Shown one piece after another: positions 29,799-41,898 of a DNA stretch of 64,000 nt. Positions within the stretch are counted from its first letter, which is position 1; the number at the start of each line of letters is the position of its first letter. Source of the stretch: Xylogone sp. PMI_703 (taxonomy: Eukaryota > Ascomycota > Leotiomycetes); assembly GCA_021399445.1 (NCBI GenBank), contig JAJTUQ010000020.1:62001-126000 (forward strand), in the 5' to 3' direction. The position numbers and the translations under genes were made by a program. The notes beneath the pieces are model-generated. The model was not told the DNA's origin, made no database searches, and saw nothing but the letters and a program-made list of their open reading frames with translations.

Positions 29799-32700
29799 CA
29801 GTGTGTCCAAAAGTATGCGGTATATTTTTACCACCGCGGTAATACTTTATAATACCTTTTAATACAATACCATGACCCATAAAATATACGATCGCAAAAT
29901 TAATACTTACTATTTAATACCGCAGTATTAAAAGGTATTACCGATATTTACTGTTTATACTTTTTAAGTGGGGTAATATAAAAATGGGGCTTAAAAGCTT
30001 AATTTCTGGGAATATCTTCAATAATACTATATTATCATAACTGCTTTTTTAGTTAACTTGCTTCCAAAATGATATTTTGTTTGATTATTAACAAGTTATA
30101 GTGAAAATAGACTTCAGAGATAGTCCTACCTATTCTACACGTAATCCTGCACGTGATTTTATTTTAATCACATTTTCTACTATGTTATTCTAAATCGCCC
30201 ACTTTTTGATTCCGTAACGCGTTCGTGAAAAACACTCTAATTCTAGATCACTTACACAATATAGAAAGATTAATCCTAATTCAATTAAATCGCTAATTTC
30301 AGTTACTTACTGGTCCAGATCACTGATCCTGGATATTTACTTCTATATAGTCTATCCTCGATATCACTGTCTTATATGACTCGGCTATATCATTCTTTGT
30401 CAGCTATACTACTTCATTTACCCTGCTCCTTATTCTTATTATGTATTGGTCCTAGCCATGGCTTATTTAACCCTTGATCCCTTCTCATTTGCTGACTTTG
30501 ATTCTCCGTCTCTTGAACGAGGTAGGTAATGGTTAAAGAAACTATTAATTAATAGATCCTTATAAACATATAGGATCCGATCCTATCTATTTCGACGCGA
30601 CCCCTGAATGCGAGTCCTCCCCTAACTCTCAGTCATCCCTTGACTCTGAATCTACTTCTAAGTCTGAACGCCACCGACCTCGAACATGCTGGGTCTTTAA
30701 ACATATGCCAGATTTAGACACGGAGGCTCTATACTATCACCCCACAACAGGAAAGCTGGAATGGAGATGTAAATACTGTCCAAAGAGATATACATTAAAT
30801 GGCGGTACAGCTATTATGAAGCAACACCTAAAATCGGCCCATGGGTTATCAGAAAACTCACCTCGTGAAGACCGTATAATAAAACGCCAGCAGACAATTG
30901 AAGAGGCTATTACGTTTGGAGAAAATTACCCTCGAAAAAGACAGCGTATTACCTTAGATAATAGTAGGTATTTTACCTTTCTACTACCCTATACTAATTC
31001 TATTATAGCAAATGAACAATGTTCAACAACTATCTGTGCCAGGACTCTAGAGCAATTATATATCAATTTCCAAATATCCTGTAACCAGCCCTTTGGCCTG
31101 ATTCATGCAGCCTCATTCAGGAGCCTTATACGATATATCAACCCAGAAGCAGATAACCTACTACCAGAGTCGCCCTCTACAGCCAAAGCCCTTATCATAG
31201 ATCAGTTCACTATCGAAAGAGAAGCTATGCGACAGCAACTCCAGACTTCTCAGTCGTGTATCCACCTATCTCTGGATTCCTGGACCTCGGGTAATCATCT
31301 CCCTATCCTAGGTGTTATTGGACACACAATAGTCGGCGGTCAATTACAGGAATATGTCCTTGCATTACGAGAAATTCAAGGACGTCATACAGGAGAGAAT
31401 CTAGCTCCTATAGTCCTAGATATCCTACAGGACTATGGCATAACCCATAAGCTAGGGTATATCCAAATGGATAACGCAACAAATAATGATACTCTAATGG
31501 CTGCTTTAAGTTCTGGTACGCATTTCCCTAATAGAACCTTGATTACCAGTTATAATAGCCATTTAATACTAATCTTTAAACTAACTAGCACTTCCCTATG
31601 ATTATAATACTACTGAACATCGAATACGCTGCCTTGGCCATATCATTAACCTTGTAGTTCAGGACTTTCTTTGTGTTAAGGATATTGAACTAGCTGAAGG
31701 AGCCTCCCTTAATGAGATTAATACCAACCAACGCTTTGGAGCCCTTGGAAAGCTCCATAATTTAGCTGTTACATTTGCCAGGGATCCTCAGAAACTCCAG
31801 CGATTTAAGGCTATTAGTAATGGCCTCACATTGCCATGCGATAATTCAACCCGGTGGAATTCCTGGCATAAGCTAATCCAACGTGCTATAAAACTCCAGA
31901 GTTATATCGAGAGATATTATAACTCGTGGGATAAGGACAGTATAAATTACTTGACTCAGGACAACTGGATATTACTAGGACAAGTATTACACCATCTAAG
32001 ATCTTCTCTTAAAGCTCGACTAATAATAATATATAGTATAATGAGCTACTTACTAATATTGATAATACCTTGATGGCTACTCAATCTTCTGCCACAACTC
32101 TTGAGAACTGCCTACCTGCGATGGACTACCTTCTTAGTCTATTTGAAGAGGCTAAAACTAGGTATAAGGACGATCCGTTTATGGCATCTAGAGTTAATTC
32201 AGCGTGGTCAAAGCTGGATAAATACTATTCTAAAACCAACGATTCTTCAGCCTACATAGCAGCTCTTGTTCTCGACCCTTGTATGAAATGGGAGTATATA
32301 AACTCAACCTGGGAGCCAGAATGGATCCCGGATGCTAAGGCCATGGTTGTACAACTATGGAAGAAGTATCGCTCTACCGGTGACCATGATCTAACTAGCG
32401 ATCTAACAAGTGATCTAACAAGTACTCTTAGTGGTGATCATAGCAGTGATACTACTAATCAGCAACTACCAAATACATTTACTACCTGGAAGCAGCAAAA
32501 ATCAGGTAGGAGGGCTGATCATATTGATGAGTATTTCCGGTATATTCGAGAGTCTCCAATCCCTCATGATCATATAAAAGGGGGCAAGGGTGCGTGCTCC
32601 TGGTGGCTTGAGGAGCGCCAGCAACGATTATATCCAAATCTATCCAAAATGGCTCTTGATATACTTACAATTCCTGCTATGTCGGCTGCACCTGAGCGCC

Positions 32701-33044
32701 TATTTTCCTCGGCAAATATCACTATTTCAGATCGCCGCAACCGTCTGCAGAGCGATACTACAGAAGCAATTGAATGCCTTAAGTCATGGAGAAAAATACA
32801 GACTGTAAGAGTGGAGTCAAGTATAGGATCAGAAGAGATAGAGTCAGGATGTTAGATTAAAGTTTGATCAGGTGACTATGTAGAGGTTAAAAGGTATATA
32901 CTGTATACTTTATAATACCGTTGTAATACGGTTTATTGTAAAGTATTAGATCTGGAATTTTATACGGCATAAAGGAATACGGTAGTAGTATTTTTGGGCT
33001 AGAATACTGCAGTAATTACGGAAGTAATACTTTGGGATACACTG
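29799..33044 (+). mobile_element. hAT element with BED-finger transposase, about 3.25 kb
   Basis: Ends CAGTGTGTCCAAAAGTAT (left) and the inverse of CAGTGTATCCCAAAGTAT (right): 16 of 18 terminal bases match. Subterminal regions at both ends carry many copies of GTAATAC/GGTATTAC in both orientations, typical hAT subterminal binding repeats. Flanking octamers (GATGGTTG and TTGATGAA) do not match, so a target duplication is not supported; one boundary may have been altered after insertion. Confidence 0.8.
30458..32855 (+). CDS. hAT transposase with BED zinc finger, possibly intact
   Basis: ATG at 30458 (CCATGG context). Introns 30522-30573 and 31516-31588 have GT and AG ends and correct phase. 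Domains: BED finger (CWVFKHM, WRCKYC, HLKSAH), then the hAT RNase H-like core with LSLDSWTS, GYIQMDNATNNDT, RCLGHIINLVVQDF and CDNSTRWNSW, then hATC (IPAMSAAPERLFSSA, RRNRLQSDT). Between LLGQ and NELLTNID the frame changes. Either a third intron (31984-32036, weak GTATTA donor, CTAAT branch motif, TAG acceptor, correct phase) restores it, giving 739 aa, or it is a frameshift, because the skipped VLHHLRSSLKA resembles normal hAT sequence. A LTSD tripeptide-like repeat (32388-32425) encodes a Ser/Thr/Asp loop. Confidence 0.8.
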
Positions 33045-33414
33045 TTGATGAATCTCTCTTTCCGCCCGCGCTCTTAGAATGTGGGTCGATTTCTCCCTTA
33101 ATTCAATCGATCCCACAAGTCCCGCGCCAATTGCTCCACAACTACCGGAAAATCCGAGTGCATCGTTTCATGGTCCATCGGGGAGCAATACAAGTGAGGA
33201 GATCTTGATGAAAGACGTGCTTAGAACTATCCAAGCTCTGAAGAGAAAAGACATTGGGTCTGGGGATTAGGTCAAAGTATAAACCTTGACAAAACTGATA
33301 TGATTCTTACCCCAATGTTATTCCTCTTTTGCAAACCCGGTCCATCCTGTTTATGGCCTGCGAGCTAAGAAGAGTAGGTGTTCAAAGGATGCTTTTTGCT
33401 TGAAGACTCAGCCA
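33045..33414. other. Right flank of the hAT element
   Basis: A 63-codon plus frame (33079-33270), Pro/Ser-rich then ending in a short helical segment, may be a fragment of a gene broken by the insertion, but nothing matching is seen on the left flank. Confidence 0.3.
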
Positions 33415-34450
33415 CTATTCCATGATATGCCGTTCGTCATACGGAACCCCAGTCACTATCCTCTGGGTCCATGCCCACATCTCTGATCCTAACCCCTCGT
33501 CTCTCGCTGCCTCCGACGTTTGTCCAACAACACCAAGCGGTACATAATACCCCCCGTTTGCAACATCTGCTGCTCGCGCAGTTGCAGCCCACATGGTAGT
33601 CCGAGCTCCCTCCTCCGGCGTGAACACGTCTCTCCCTATCCTTCGATACAACTTATTCAAGAAAGTCGTCGTCAGTTCCATCAGCCTATCAGACCTGAGG
33701 TACTTCTTCCTCCAGTGATACATGAGGTTCGTGTCCACGGTCCCCGGGTGTACAGCGACAGTCTTGATCGCCGGATGCCACCGGGCCAACTCTCGCGCGT
33801 AGAGGATATTCGCCAATTTGCTCTGACCATACCGCTGTTTGCTAGTGAGATATGCTTGTGTGGTTTGGAGACCATCGAAGGCTATGCCTCCTTTCTGCGC
33901 CCAATCATGTGCGGAGCTGGTGAGAAGTACTATCCGGACGTCCTCCGGAGGCTGGGAGGCAGTTCTCAGTAGCGCGGGCAGAAGTAGATTGATGAGGAGG
34001 GCGTGGCCGAGATGATTGACTCCAAATTGCATCTCGTAGCCGTCTGTGGTCAGGCTTGGAGAGACTGCGCAGATCGCGGAGTTGCAGATGAGAAGATCAA
34101 GACGCGGAGACAGTAGAGAGAAGTCAGATACGGCTTTGCGAAGAGGCAAACGAGGACAAATCGCATGGGATGAGGGATATCAAGATATTAGGCGAGACCG
34201 CCTGGATCTTTTCGATGGCTACAGCGCCTTGATCCACATTTCGAGACAGCATGAAGATATGGGCTGGATTATGGCTAACAATAGCTTCGCAGGTCGCTTT
34301 CCCAATACCACGGGTCGCTACCTCCATCGTCAGGTAAACAGGTGGGAAGCAGGTGGACAAGAAAAGGAGGGCAAAGTACAAACCTCCAGTTATCATGACG
34401 ACCTTTCCCTCCAAGTTTGGTCCCGGCCTATGACCACGTAGGTTTGCCAT
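33415..34450 (-). pseudogene. Short-chain dehydrogenase/reductase (RDH/WWOX-like), one frameshift
   Basis: An NAD(P)-dependent oxidoreductase of the SDR superfamily. Exon 1 is 34450-34384 and exon 2 starts at 34317; splicing creates the cofactor-binding motif MITGATRGIGKA. The frame breaks near 34140, between CDLSSFAS and LRKAVSDFS, needing one inserted or two deleted bases. Downstream are the NNAG-position motif LICNSAI (altered), the active-site serine region (VLLTSSAHDW), the catalytic YGQSK and VAVHPGTVDT. The protein ends at 33415 after about 310 codons, a usual SDR length. Only the one lesion is seen, so inactivation is recent or the base is misread. Closest relatives would be retinol dehydrogenase 12-like fungal enzymes; substrate unknown. 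Confidence 0.8.
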
Positions 34451-34572
34451 GCTAGTTGGAAGTGAAGTTGGAATCAAGGTAGCACAAACCTCAAGTCAAA
34501 GGAGTCTTTAATTATTAGCTGATAATTCCATACCGGTATCATTAATTTAGCTTCCTACCGAAAGTCAAGACG

Positions 34573-34823
34573 ATGTTGGACACGGTGCCCATGGAGGTAC
34601 TCCAAATAATTGTCCGCAAGATAGGATCATTTACCGAAATTCGTGAAGGCTCAGAGCTAATTACTGGAGATTGCCAATGCGGCGGATTTGAAGAAACATG
34701 CACTTACATCCATAGTCCAAGAAGCATATTCCTTCATTGTTGGGACCCACCTCAGAACGCATATACCTGTATCCATCGTCCAAGGAGTGCCTTTGGTCAT
34801 TGTTGGGACCCACCTTAGCACGC
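34573..34823 (+). pseudogene. F-box-like N-terminal relic with a 63-bp tandem duplication
   Basis: The frame starts MLDTVPMEVLQIIVRKIG, resembling the first helix of fungal F-box motifs. Homology fades after about 25 codons. Then a block is present twice (about 34705-34760 and 34769-34823), each containing CATTGTTGGGACCCACCT. The repeat makes the encoded product look duplicated (CWDPP twice). No further F-box protein sequence is seen downstream. Confidence 0.35.
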
Positions 34824-35236
34824 GTTGAAGTGGATGACTTGTGTCTCTGCAAACTAGATCAACCTTACGGCTTGCAGCTCGGCCCCTACAGGGGTACACC
34901 CCTGGCATGGTTAGTAATGGCCGAGATAGCTCAGGAACCAGGTCGGCAAACGGCTCGGTCACCGAGACACCATGTGTATTTCAGTTGGAGCCCAACACGA
35001 CTTTATTGAGCACATCCGTGATAGTCTCATGCTTTGGTTGTAGGCGAAATAATTTGGCCAAGCCTTCTAGAGATTTCGCCGCCAGCCGAAATACGGAATC
35101 CTGAAAAGGTATTCAACATCCTGCAAGATGATCATACCTCTATGATACGTTATATGGCGGCTTTTGCCTTAGCATTTGCACTTTGCAATGCTAAAATTGT
35201 GTTGGATCATAGACGTAGTAGGTATACCACAGTATA
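34824..35236. other. Stretch without a supported gene
   Basis: Two overlapping plus frames of 60-90 codons lack recognisable domains. It may include the 5' part of the following pogo-like element, but no terminal repeat could be defined. Confidence 0.3.
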
Positions 35237-36895
35237 GTGAGTAACGCGAGGCTGCATTCAAGGTTAACCCGGTTAATTGGACATCTTATGTCATACCTTA
35301 GTCTAGCCGGCCCGCGAAATGCGCTTTCCTTCGTGACGTTGTCTCGCATTTGTTCCAATTTAGCATCGTATATCAACCACTACCTCACTCCATCGGAAGA
35401 GGAAGCGCTCGTAAAGTTTTTGGAACTAATGCATGAACTCGGAAATGCGGTGCGAATAAAGTATTTACCTTCACTAGCCTGTAGTATCGCCTGCCGACGT
35501 TCCTCGACGAATACTGCCGTGAAGCCTCCAGGTAAGAACTGGGCTCAGGCATTCAGGAAGCGTCATGATGAGGCACTCAGATCAAGAAAGATGAGGGCCA
35601 TGGACTGGAAACGTCATGACAACATCTACGACAAGGTCACTGGCTGGTTCGAGGTGATCGGAAAGTTGTTGAAAGATCCGGCCATTCTTGCTGAGAATGT
35701 TTACAACATGGACGAGACTGGAGTCATGCTGTGCAAGCTTGGCTCGGCCCAAGTCCTTATTAGTAGGAATGACTGGGTAAACTATCGAGGCACGGCTGAG
35801 AACAGGACAATGGTGACCGCCATCGAGTGTATCAGTGCAAACGGTAGGTCATTATTACCAATGGTTATTTGGCCAGCCACCACCCATCGAAATAACTGGA
35901 CCACATTCCCTACCCCTGGATGGCACTATGCCTGCACCGAATCCGGATACACCAACTCCAAGGTTAGCTTGGAGTGGCTCAAGCGTGTTTGATCCCCAAA
36001 CCAAAGACCAGGCCAACGGGAAACCACGGGTGCTCATTAGTGACGGCTTCGGGACCCACGAAACCCTCGAAATCTTAGAGTTTTGTTTCGAAAATAACAT
36101 AATCCTGTGCCGGTTCCCCTCTCATAGCACTCATAAACTCCAGCCCTGTGACGTCGGAGCCTTTTCTCCCTTGAAGACAGCCTATCGCGACGAGGTTGAA
36201 AAACTGCTTCGAGGAGGTGCAAGAACAGTTGGTAAGGAGGATTTCATATATCTGTACTATCCCGCAAGAGAAAAAGCGCTCACAAAGAGGAATATTACGG
36301 CTGCGTGGGCCGCATGTGGTTTGTTTCCGTTTAACCCAGATAGAGTACTTAGAGGTATACCGAAGCCCCTCGCCGAATTAACCATTCCAAAAGTCGATAT
36401 AGAAGTGGGACATAGCCCGCAAGACGAAGTGCTACAAACACCTGTAACACCAGTGTCAGCAGAGGCTTTTACGTCGCTGCATAATCTAATCAAACAGGAT
36501 GCTCTTACGCTTGATGAGGCGAGTATACCGCGCCTACTGAGCCATGTGCAGAAGCTCACCAAAGCCGGCGAAATGTCCTTTGCTAAAAATGCCCTCCTCG
36601 AGGATGAATATCAATTGGTAGTCAAAATGCACAACGAAGCCAAAGTTCGCAAATCGGCCAAATCATTCATACTAGGGAAGGGGAGGGGAAAGTGATGAGT
36701 TATGAGGACATCGAGGAGGCACGAGCGAAGCGTGCTGCGAAAGCGGTCAAGAAAGGCAAGAGGAAGCAGGGTCGGAAGCGCAAAAGTGCCGAGCTTGAGG
36801 CAGATGAGCCAGCGCCAGAGCCAAAAGTGGCGCGGATGACCGAACTGCCAACTCTATGGAGGGACCCAAAGGTTCCAGTAGTGCGGATGATCTGA
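35237..36895 (+). pseudogene. Second pogo-like (DDE_1) transposase, one frameshift
   Basis: The first frame (35237-35992) holds a degenerate HTH segment, TPSEEEALVKFLELM, GKNWAQAFRKRHDE and the first catalytic block VYNMDETGVMLC. At about 35985-35990 the frame shifts by one base (SLEWLKR then VFDPQTK). The second frame carries VLISDGFGTHE and HKLQPCDVGAFSPLK (the other two aspartates), AACGLFPFNPDRVL, and a lysine/arginine-rich tail. A stop TGA separates the last piece (36692-36895) whose sequence (KAVKKGKRKQGRKRKSAE) continues the basic tail. It belongs to a different subfamily from the 26.8-kb element. No terminal repeats or TA borders could be fixed, so this may be a truncated copy. Confidence 0.8.
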
Positions 36896-37172
36896 GCGCA
36901 AGACTGTGGAGGATTAGACCGCTGCAAGAGAATAGAAAGTTTATTGTCTTGCTGTTCAGTTTGGATGGTTTTCTTGCATGCTCGAGCAGGCCTCGCAACT
37001 AGTTACTATTATTAATGTTAATGTTAATAACTATTTTATTCTCGGTGAGATAACTCAGATGGAAAGCGGCAATGAGTCACTCACCAGTGGTCAACGAGTA
37101 GTGTTTCGCATACATCAAGGCATTCCCGCCTTCGAGGTAACTAACAAAACTTGCGAACAAGATAACTAGTTA
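36896..37172. other. Right flank of the second pogo-like transposase
   Basis: Contains an ATTAATGTTAATGTTAATAA-type short repeat at 37009-37030. No gene or terminal repeat identified. Confidence 0.35.
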
Positions 37173-37433
37173 ATAGTGTAGCGTCTGAAAATTCTATATT
37201 CACGCAGCCTTCCTCATCGCTTAGCGTTCTGTCCGAAGTACTCGAGCAGGTTTCAGCTCCTTCGGTTCTTTCATCTCCCAGTCCGTATCGACTCTCCACT
37301 CCTTTGCCAGCTCATGATATCCCACCATTTGTCTGTACATTTGCACAAGGAATAGCTATCTTATATGGATGCGGCTGGAAGTTGGGACTTGCCGGGCGGT
37401 GTTATCCTGCATCGGCGCCGTTGTTCGTCAGGT
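37173..37433 (+). other. Open exon-like segment without start codon
   Basis: About 86 codons are open, Ser/Pro-rich at first (SSLSVLSEVLEQVSAPSVLS) and then hydrophobic/glycine-rich (GIAILYGCGWKLGLAGRC), followed immediately by a good donor (CAG|GTAAGT at 37431). It could be an exon of a degraded gene. No family recognised and no partner exon found. Confidence 0.25.
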
Positions 37434-39286
37434 AAGTTAGTCGAAGGGAGTAGTCGAAGGGAGTGACGTCGACAATATTGGTGGTGTAGAGCGGGTGGCT
37501 TTGTCATGAGCGTCTCTTAGTAGTTTTAGTTAGTCCGATATGGTAACGTTTCCTGGTGAAGTCGACGTCGTCAGAGCTGCATGAATGATCAGCACCTGAA
37601 AACATCTTCCTTAGGATTGCTGCTTCCGCTATCTATCTTCATTGATACTGACCTAATGTAATGGAATGATCCTGAGCGATTGCTCTTCTTCCACTTGGTG
37701 ATTCCGACATCGTTGAAGGAGGAGCTTCCTTTGCTCGGTCGATCCTCGTTATCATCCGACCAGCAACAAGCCGACTAACAAACACAACGCCACGCCATCA
37801 ACAGCTGCATCGAATGTGCTTGTCTCCCGTAGGCTCTATGGCAATATTACAACCATAGGTTCGTAGCTGGCGCTACGGACAGATAGGGGATCGACTTTGT
37901 TGGCCAACCCGAAAACAGAACAGGCGTAACTTAAGTTAAATTAGCCATGGTGGCTTTGTCGCTGAGCCTTGCGCACGGAGCTTGCGACCGAGCTAACCTC
38001 TCGACGAACACCAACAACCCCACAGCCTCAAGCGCCCATCGGGCGCCAACTCACAGCCTGCTCAATGTGTGAAGTTAGCAGGCAATGGGACCGACGCCAG
38101 CTTCTTCATCCTCAACCTCTAGATCAGCGGCGCGAGCACACGCGCCAGCCGACATCAGCCCGTTCCTGGAGGTGACCACGGCCTTGACTTGCAGCGTGGA
38201 CCTCACCATGACTCAATACAAGAACACCTACCAGGAGGCCAAAGAATTCGTTTACGCGGCTGTCGATACGCTGGTTGATGACAAGGATCTCAAGCAGGTT
38301 CCTGCTGAGGACGAGGTCGAGAAGCAGGTGAGGAGCGCCGCGAGTAGATCATGAAGTGTCGATAGTTGGCATCCTAGTGGATGGGGACAGCTGAGTTCAT
38401 GTTGTCGACCAGCGCCTAGATCAAGAGTACGACGTCGGCGATGGAGTTCTTCGCGCAGGTGAGGAGGTGGGGGACTACGACTAAGCTAGCTGCTGACCGA
38501 CGAATGGCTCGTTGGATGTGGCCCATGGTGCTGTTCGTCAGGAACCTACAAAGCCGCCGTCAAGAGGCGTCCCTCGCCTTGCTGGACGAGCTCAAGATGG
38601 TCTCCGTGTCCATCTCCAGATCGATGACGTTGCCCATCACCGGGAAGACATATACCGGCCTTTCGCCGTACATATCCAGGCCCGTACTCTCGGCGAAATC
38701 GTGGTAGCTAATGCTGAACGTTTAGCTAGTCGAGGAGGGAGTGGGTGGAGGGGGGTTGAACACGAACATGAAAACCGTCCTCAGCGCCCTTACATCGCGC
38801 TGTCTGCGTCATGAGGAAGCTCACGACACCCACGACGCTTGCTTGGAGATCAATACCGCGAAGCTGGCGCTCGCGCCATCTTCTTCGATATCTTGAACAC
38901 AGCCAGTGTGTCGGCCAGGTGGAACTTGAGAGACTCGATCCCCAGCTCATCATGATCCTAAAGATGTGGATGTGGTCGTGGCATGGCCCGAAATGAGCCG
39001 CGAGGACGATGTTGGTCATGTCGGAGTCGCCGCTGGTGTTCGGTGCTACATCTTTGATCCGGACGACGATGAACATCCATTGCGTCGGCTCGGAGGCAAG
39101 TATAGAATAGCCAAGTTTGCATTGATTGGTATTTTGGTTTTTGGGTCGTGCGGAGATCACTAGAACGCGGTGTGCATGTGTACTAATATGCAAATGTGGT
39201 CGGCGTGGGCGACCCAAGGGCCAGCATATAAGCAGCTCCTCTGCCTTGCTTCAAGGTCTACCAAGACTACCACGAAATCACCTTAT
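37434..39286. other. GC-richer degraded coding DNA
   Basis: From about 37.96 to 39.1 kb the sequence is GC-richer than its surroundings and overlapping frames exist on both strands (for example minus 38726-39217 with HDHIHIF, and plus 38085-38354 with KEFVYAAVDTLVDDKDL). The patterns suggest decayed genes of normal codon composition, but stops interrupt every reading and no family could be named with confidence. Confidence 0.3.
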
Positions 39287-39289
39287 TAA

Positions 39290-39841
39290 GAATAGTCACG
39301 TTTACTCGGCCTAATCATCCTGACATGGATAATCCCACTCGGGCTCGCATTCGAGCTACCAGAACTCTTGTCTCTCTTTGTATGGCCCACGTCAGACGCT
39401 TTGGGACAAATCGCCCTAACTCTCGACGCTGGAGAAAACTATGTCCATACCTAGAACTGGCCTCGCCTATTCACGATTATCGGATACGGCCTACTTGCCC
39501 TCAGTATCGTAACCAGTGGCATCAAGAAGCGCAAGCAATCCTACGCTTATGGGCCGAAAATCCCTGCCTCCTACCTAGGCCAGCAAACTGTCAAATACAT
39601 TGGCATTGCCCTCCTCATACCTGGGGTCCTCGCTAGCCCTAGTCGGGAGCACCTATTCGAAACAGGATCAACCCACATGATACTGTACGCTGCCCTAATG
39701 CTATATTCAGCCGCAAGAATACAAAAACATCTCGAAAAGCCGTTATCACCACAGCCAAAAGAGGAACGCACCTCCAACGAAGAAGATCGAATGCAATCCA
39801 ATCAGCCTCGCAACTTGGCAAAAAGACTCAATCGAACGTAG
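39290..39841 (+). pseudogene. Multi-pass membrane protein fragment with one in-frame TAG
   Basis: The frame opens right after an acceptor-like AATAG (39285-39289) and runs to TAG at 39839-39841 with one internal TAG near 39450 (NYVHT*NWPRL, compatible with CAG to TAG). Four hydrophobic segments are visible: LLGLIILTWIIPLGLAF, LFTIIGYGLLALSIVTSGI, YIGIALLIPGVLA and MILYAALMLYSAARI, followed by a charged tail rich in Glu, Asn and Lys. Upstream exon or exons must exist or be lost. I do not recognise the family. Confidence 0.4.
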
Positions 39842-41084
39842 CTTAGAGCTCAATTGTGGCATTGGCTCATTCAACAGGGAGCCATAGATCTTTGTCTGCA
39901 CTATTCTGACATTCTTTGATTCTTCATACAATATGCAAACACAAGGCAGAATCATTCGTGTAATATAATCTGGTATCAGTTGTGGGAAGTGTGCGCAGCC
40001 AGGTAGCTAAGGCAACTTGACAATGTCACCTGGGCATATAACACCATGCTACAAACTTTAATTAAGGTTTAATTTGTTTCAATTTGAGGTCTCAGACGGT
40101 CTACTATTGTGAATTTAGTTAAGTGCGTCCAATATCAACTCGAATCGTTGCTTATTAAAAGATTCAGGTGGATCTAAGCAAGGACCTAGTTGATTTATTA
40201 TGTATTCCTTCTCGTTCTTCGCCCGTTATCTGTGGCGTAGCTGATCAATTTCTTCGAATAACCTAGCACCCAGATATTGATCTCCCTGCCTTCATTAGCT
40301 TAACCGGCATCATCCGTTCCCTGCTAGAAGAAGTGTATGGTAACTTCCACCTTACTCCAGATTTAACCACTGGGCCTGCCCTTTTTCTTTGCAGTGCTTG
40401 ATAATTTGGACCACCGCTCTTCCATTTTTAACAGCAAGTCTTAGTTCAGATCGCTTCTCTAAAGTTTTGAATCTATAGGTTAACCCAGCGGTTGTCGAAT
40501 TCACACGATTCTCCATGTGCGATATAGGCCGTCTGAAGGAAACGTATTCTTTGGCATTTGTTAGCAAATTTTATCCCTACAGTTTATTAGTCCCTAGATA
40601 CCTTACTTCTAGTCATCTTCACGAGAGGGGAAGTCGTGTTCGGTTGTCCTGTAAGTAGAGAACATTTCATCCCTTGAGATTCCTGCAAGCGTTCCCTAAC
40701 ATGCGTTGACTTTTGAGCTCGAGGTACTATGCTCGGAGTAGTACTATTCGGTGACAGTAGTAGTGACGGCTTCGCACAGATACTTAGGGTCTCCCTAGTT
40801 AAGGAATCAGCTGCTGCAGTGTCGTCAAACTGAAGAGGATCGACGGCTAGAAAACCGGTGTTGGATATTTTAGCCTCTATGGCAGATAAATCTTGTTTGT
40901 AAGGGTTTGGGCATACCAGTCATGTTCTTTATGCCAATATCTGTACGCATGTTCGTGGTACTGCTGCCCATGTTTCCAACGATATTATTTGTTTCATATA
41001 GCAATGGAATAGCTGACAAATCGGACCAAAACTACCAAGCAACGCTCATGACACAGCCAGTCGCTCTACACCATTCAACCAAAC
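39842..41084. other. Gene-free stretch
   Basis: A minus frame at 40352-40567 (71 codons, basic) has no recognisable domain. Nothing else of note. Confidence 0.35.
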
Positions 41085-41898
41085 TCGTCTTCGAGAAACA
41101 TTCGGGCGCCATATTCGCGTAACATTTTAACCAAGTTTTGGTTTTCTAGTCTCACAGCTGTCAATAGGGATATTTCATATTCGTCATCTTCAGGATCAAA
41201 ACTGGGGTCTGCACCGTGGTCGAGAAGCAGTTTCACCATGTCCTCATCTTGTTCTTCTTAGGGTTTGATTTTTTGATAGGAAAAACTAACACTCTTATTG
41301 CAGATTACACAGGAAGATATCCACAATCTTGTTTAAAGCTTCATTCCCATCAAGAAGAGAGGCTCGGTGCTAGATGTCTTCCTATCACCACCCCCGCGTT
41401 GCGGACCTGCTGGAGAAGGATATCAGGCTTCTTTCCATTCCGACGCCCCATGGCATAGTAGAAGACAGCCTCCTTCCTTCCATCCCCCGTATCCTTTATC
41501 TCTACACCAAACCATGAAGCAATGTGGCTTGCAGTTTTCTGAGATTGTGAAAGCAGTTTCTCGACTCTAGTAGGTGAGGGGCTTCTCCCAAGTAGTTTCA
41601 TAACCGACGGTCTGGCCCATCCTGACCAAAATATCAGGTAGCCGGCCCCTTTTATGTAACTAGTCTCATCGCACCAACGTTCTATCAAAGGAATGGAATG
41701 AAGAACATGACTTGTCGTGTACCAACTTGGATCAATACATCCGTTTTCAGATATCCCGCAACCGCATGTTGATTCTTTCGCTTCCGCCTGGCTGTCAGAA
41801 CCCGTATCTGCGGACAGCGCTACCGCATCTTCTCCTGCCTTTAATTTAGCGAGATCAGCATGTTGGGGTTTGTATCTAGGGCTACGGACTTGAGACAT
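41085..41898 (-). pseudogene. Ankyrin-type fungal protein, broken gene
   Basis: The frame from ATG 41898 encodes 182 residues with a cysteine-rich patch (STCGCGISENGC), a predicted globular middle (IKGAGYLIFWSGWARPSVMKLL) and no named domain. Past its stop, other frames contain ankyrin-like pieces: SLLDGNEALNKIVDIFL (about 41345-41300) and MVKLLLDHGADPSFD with NLVKMLREYGARMFL (41240-41085, ending TGA at 41085-41087). A consensus ankyrin pattern with G-A-D is clear in the last piece. Small introns could join the parts but no clean phase-consistent model was found, so frameshifts are likely. Confidence 0.4.

Noticed and set aside
29791..33052. 8-bp target duplication for the second hAT
   Set aside because: Flanking octamers GATGGTTG and TTGATGAA do not match and shifting the ends by a few bases does not help.
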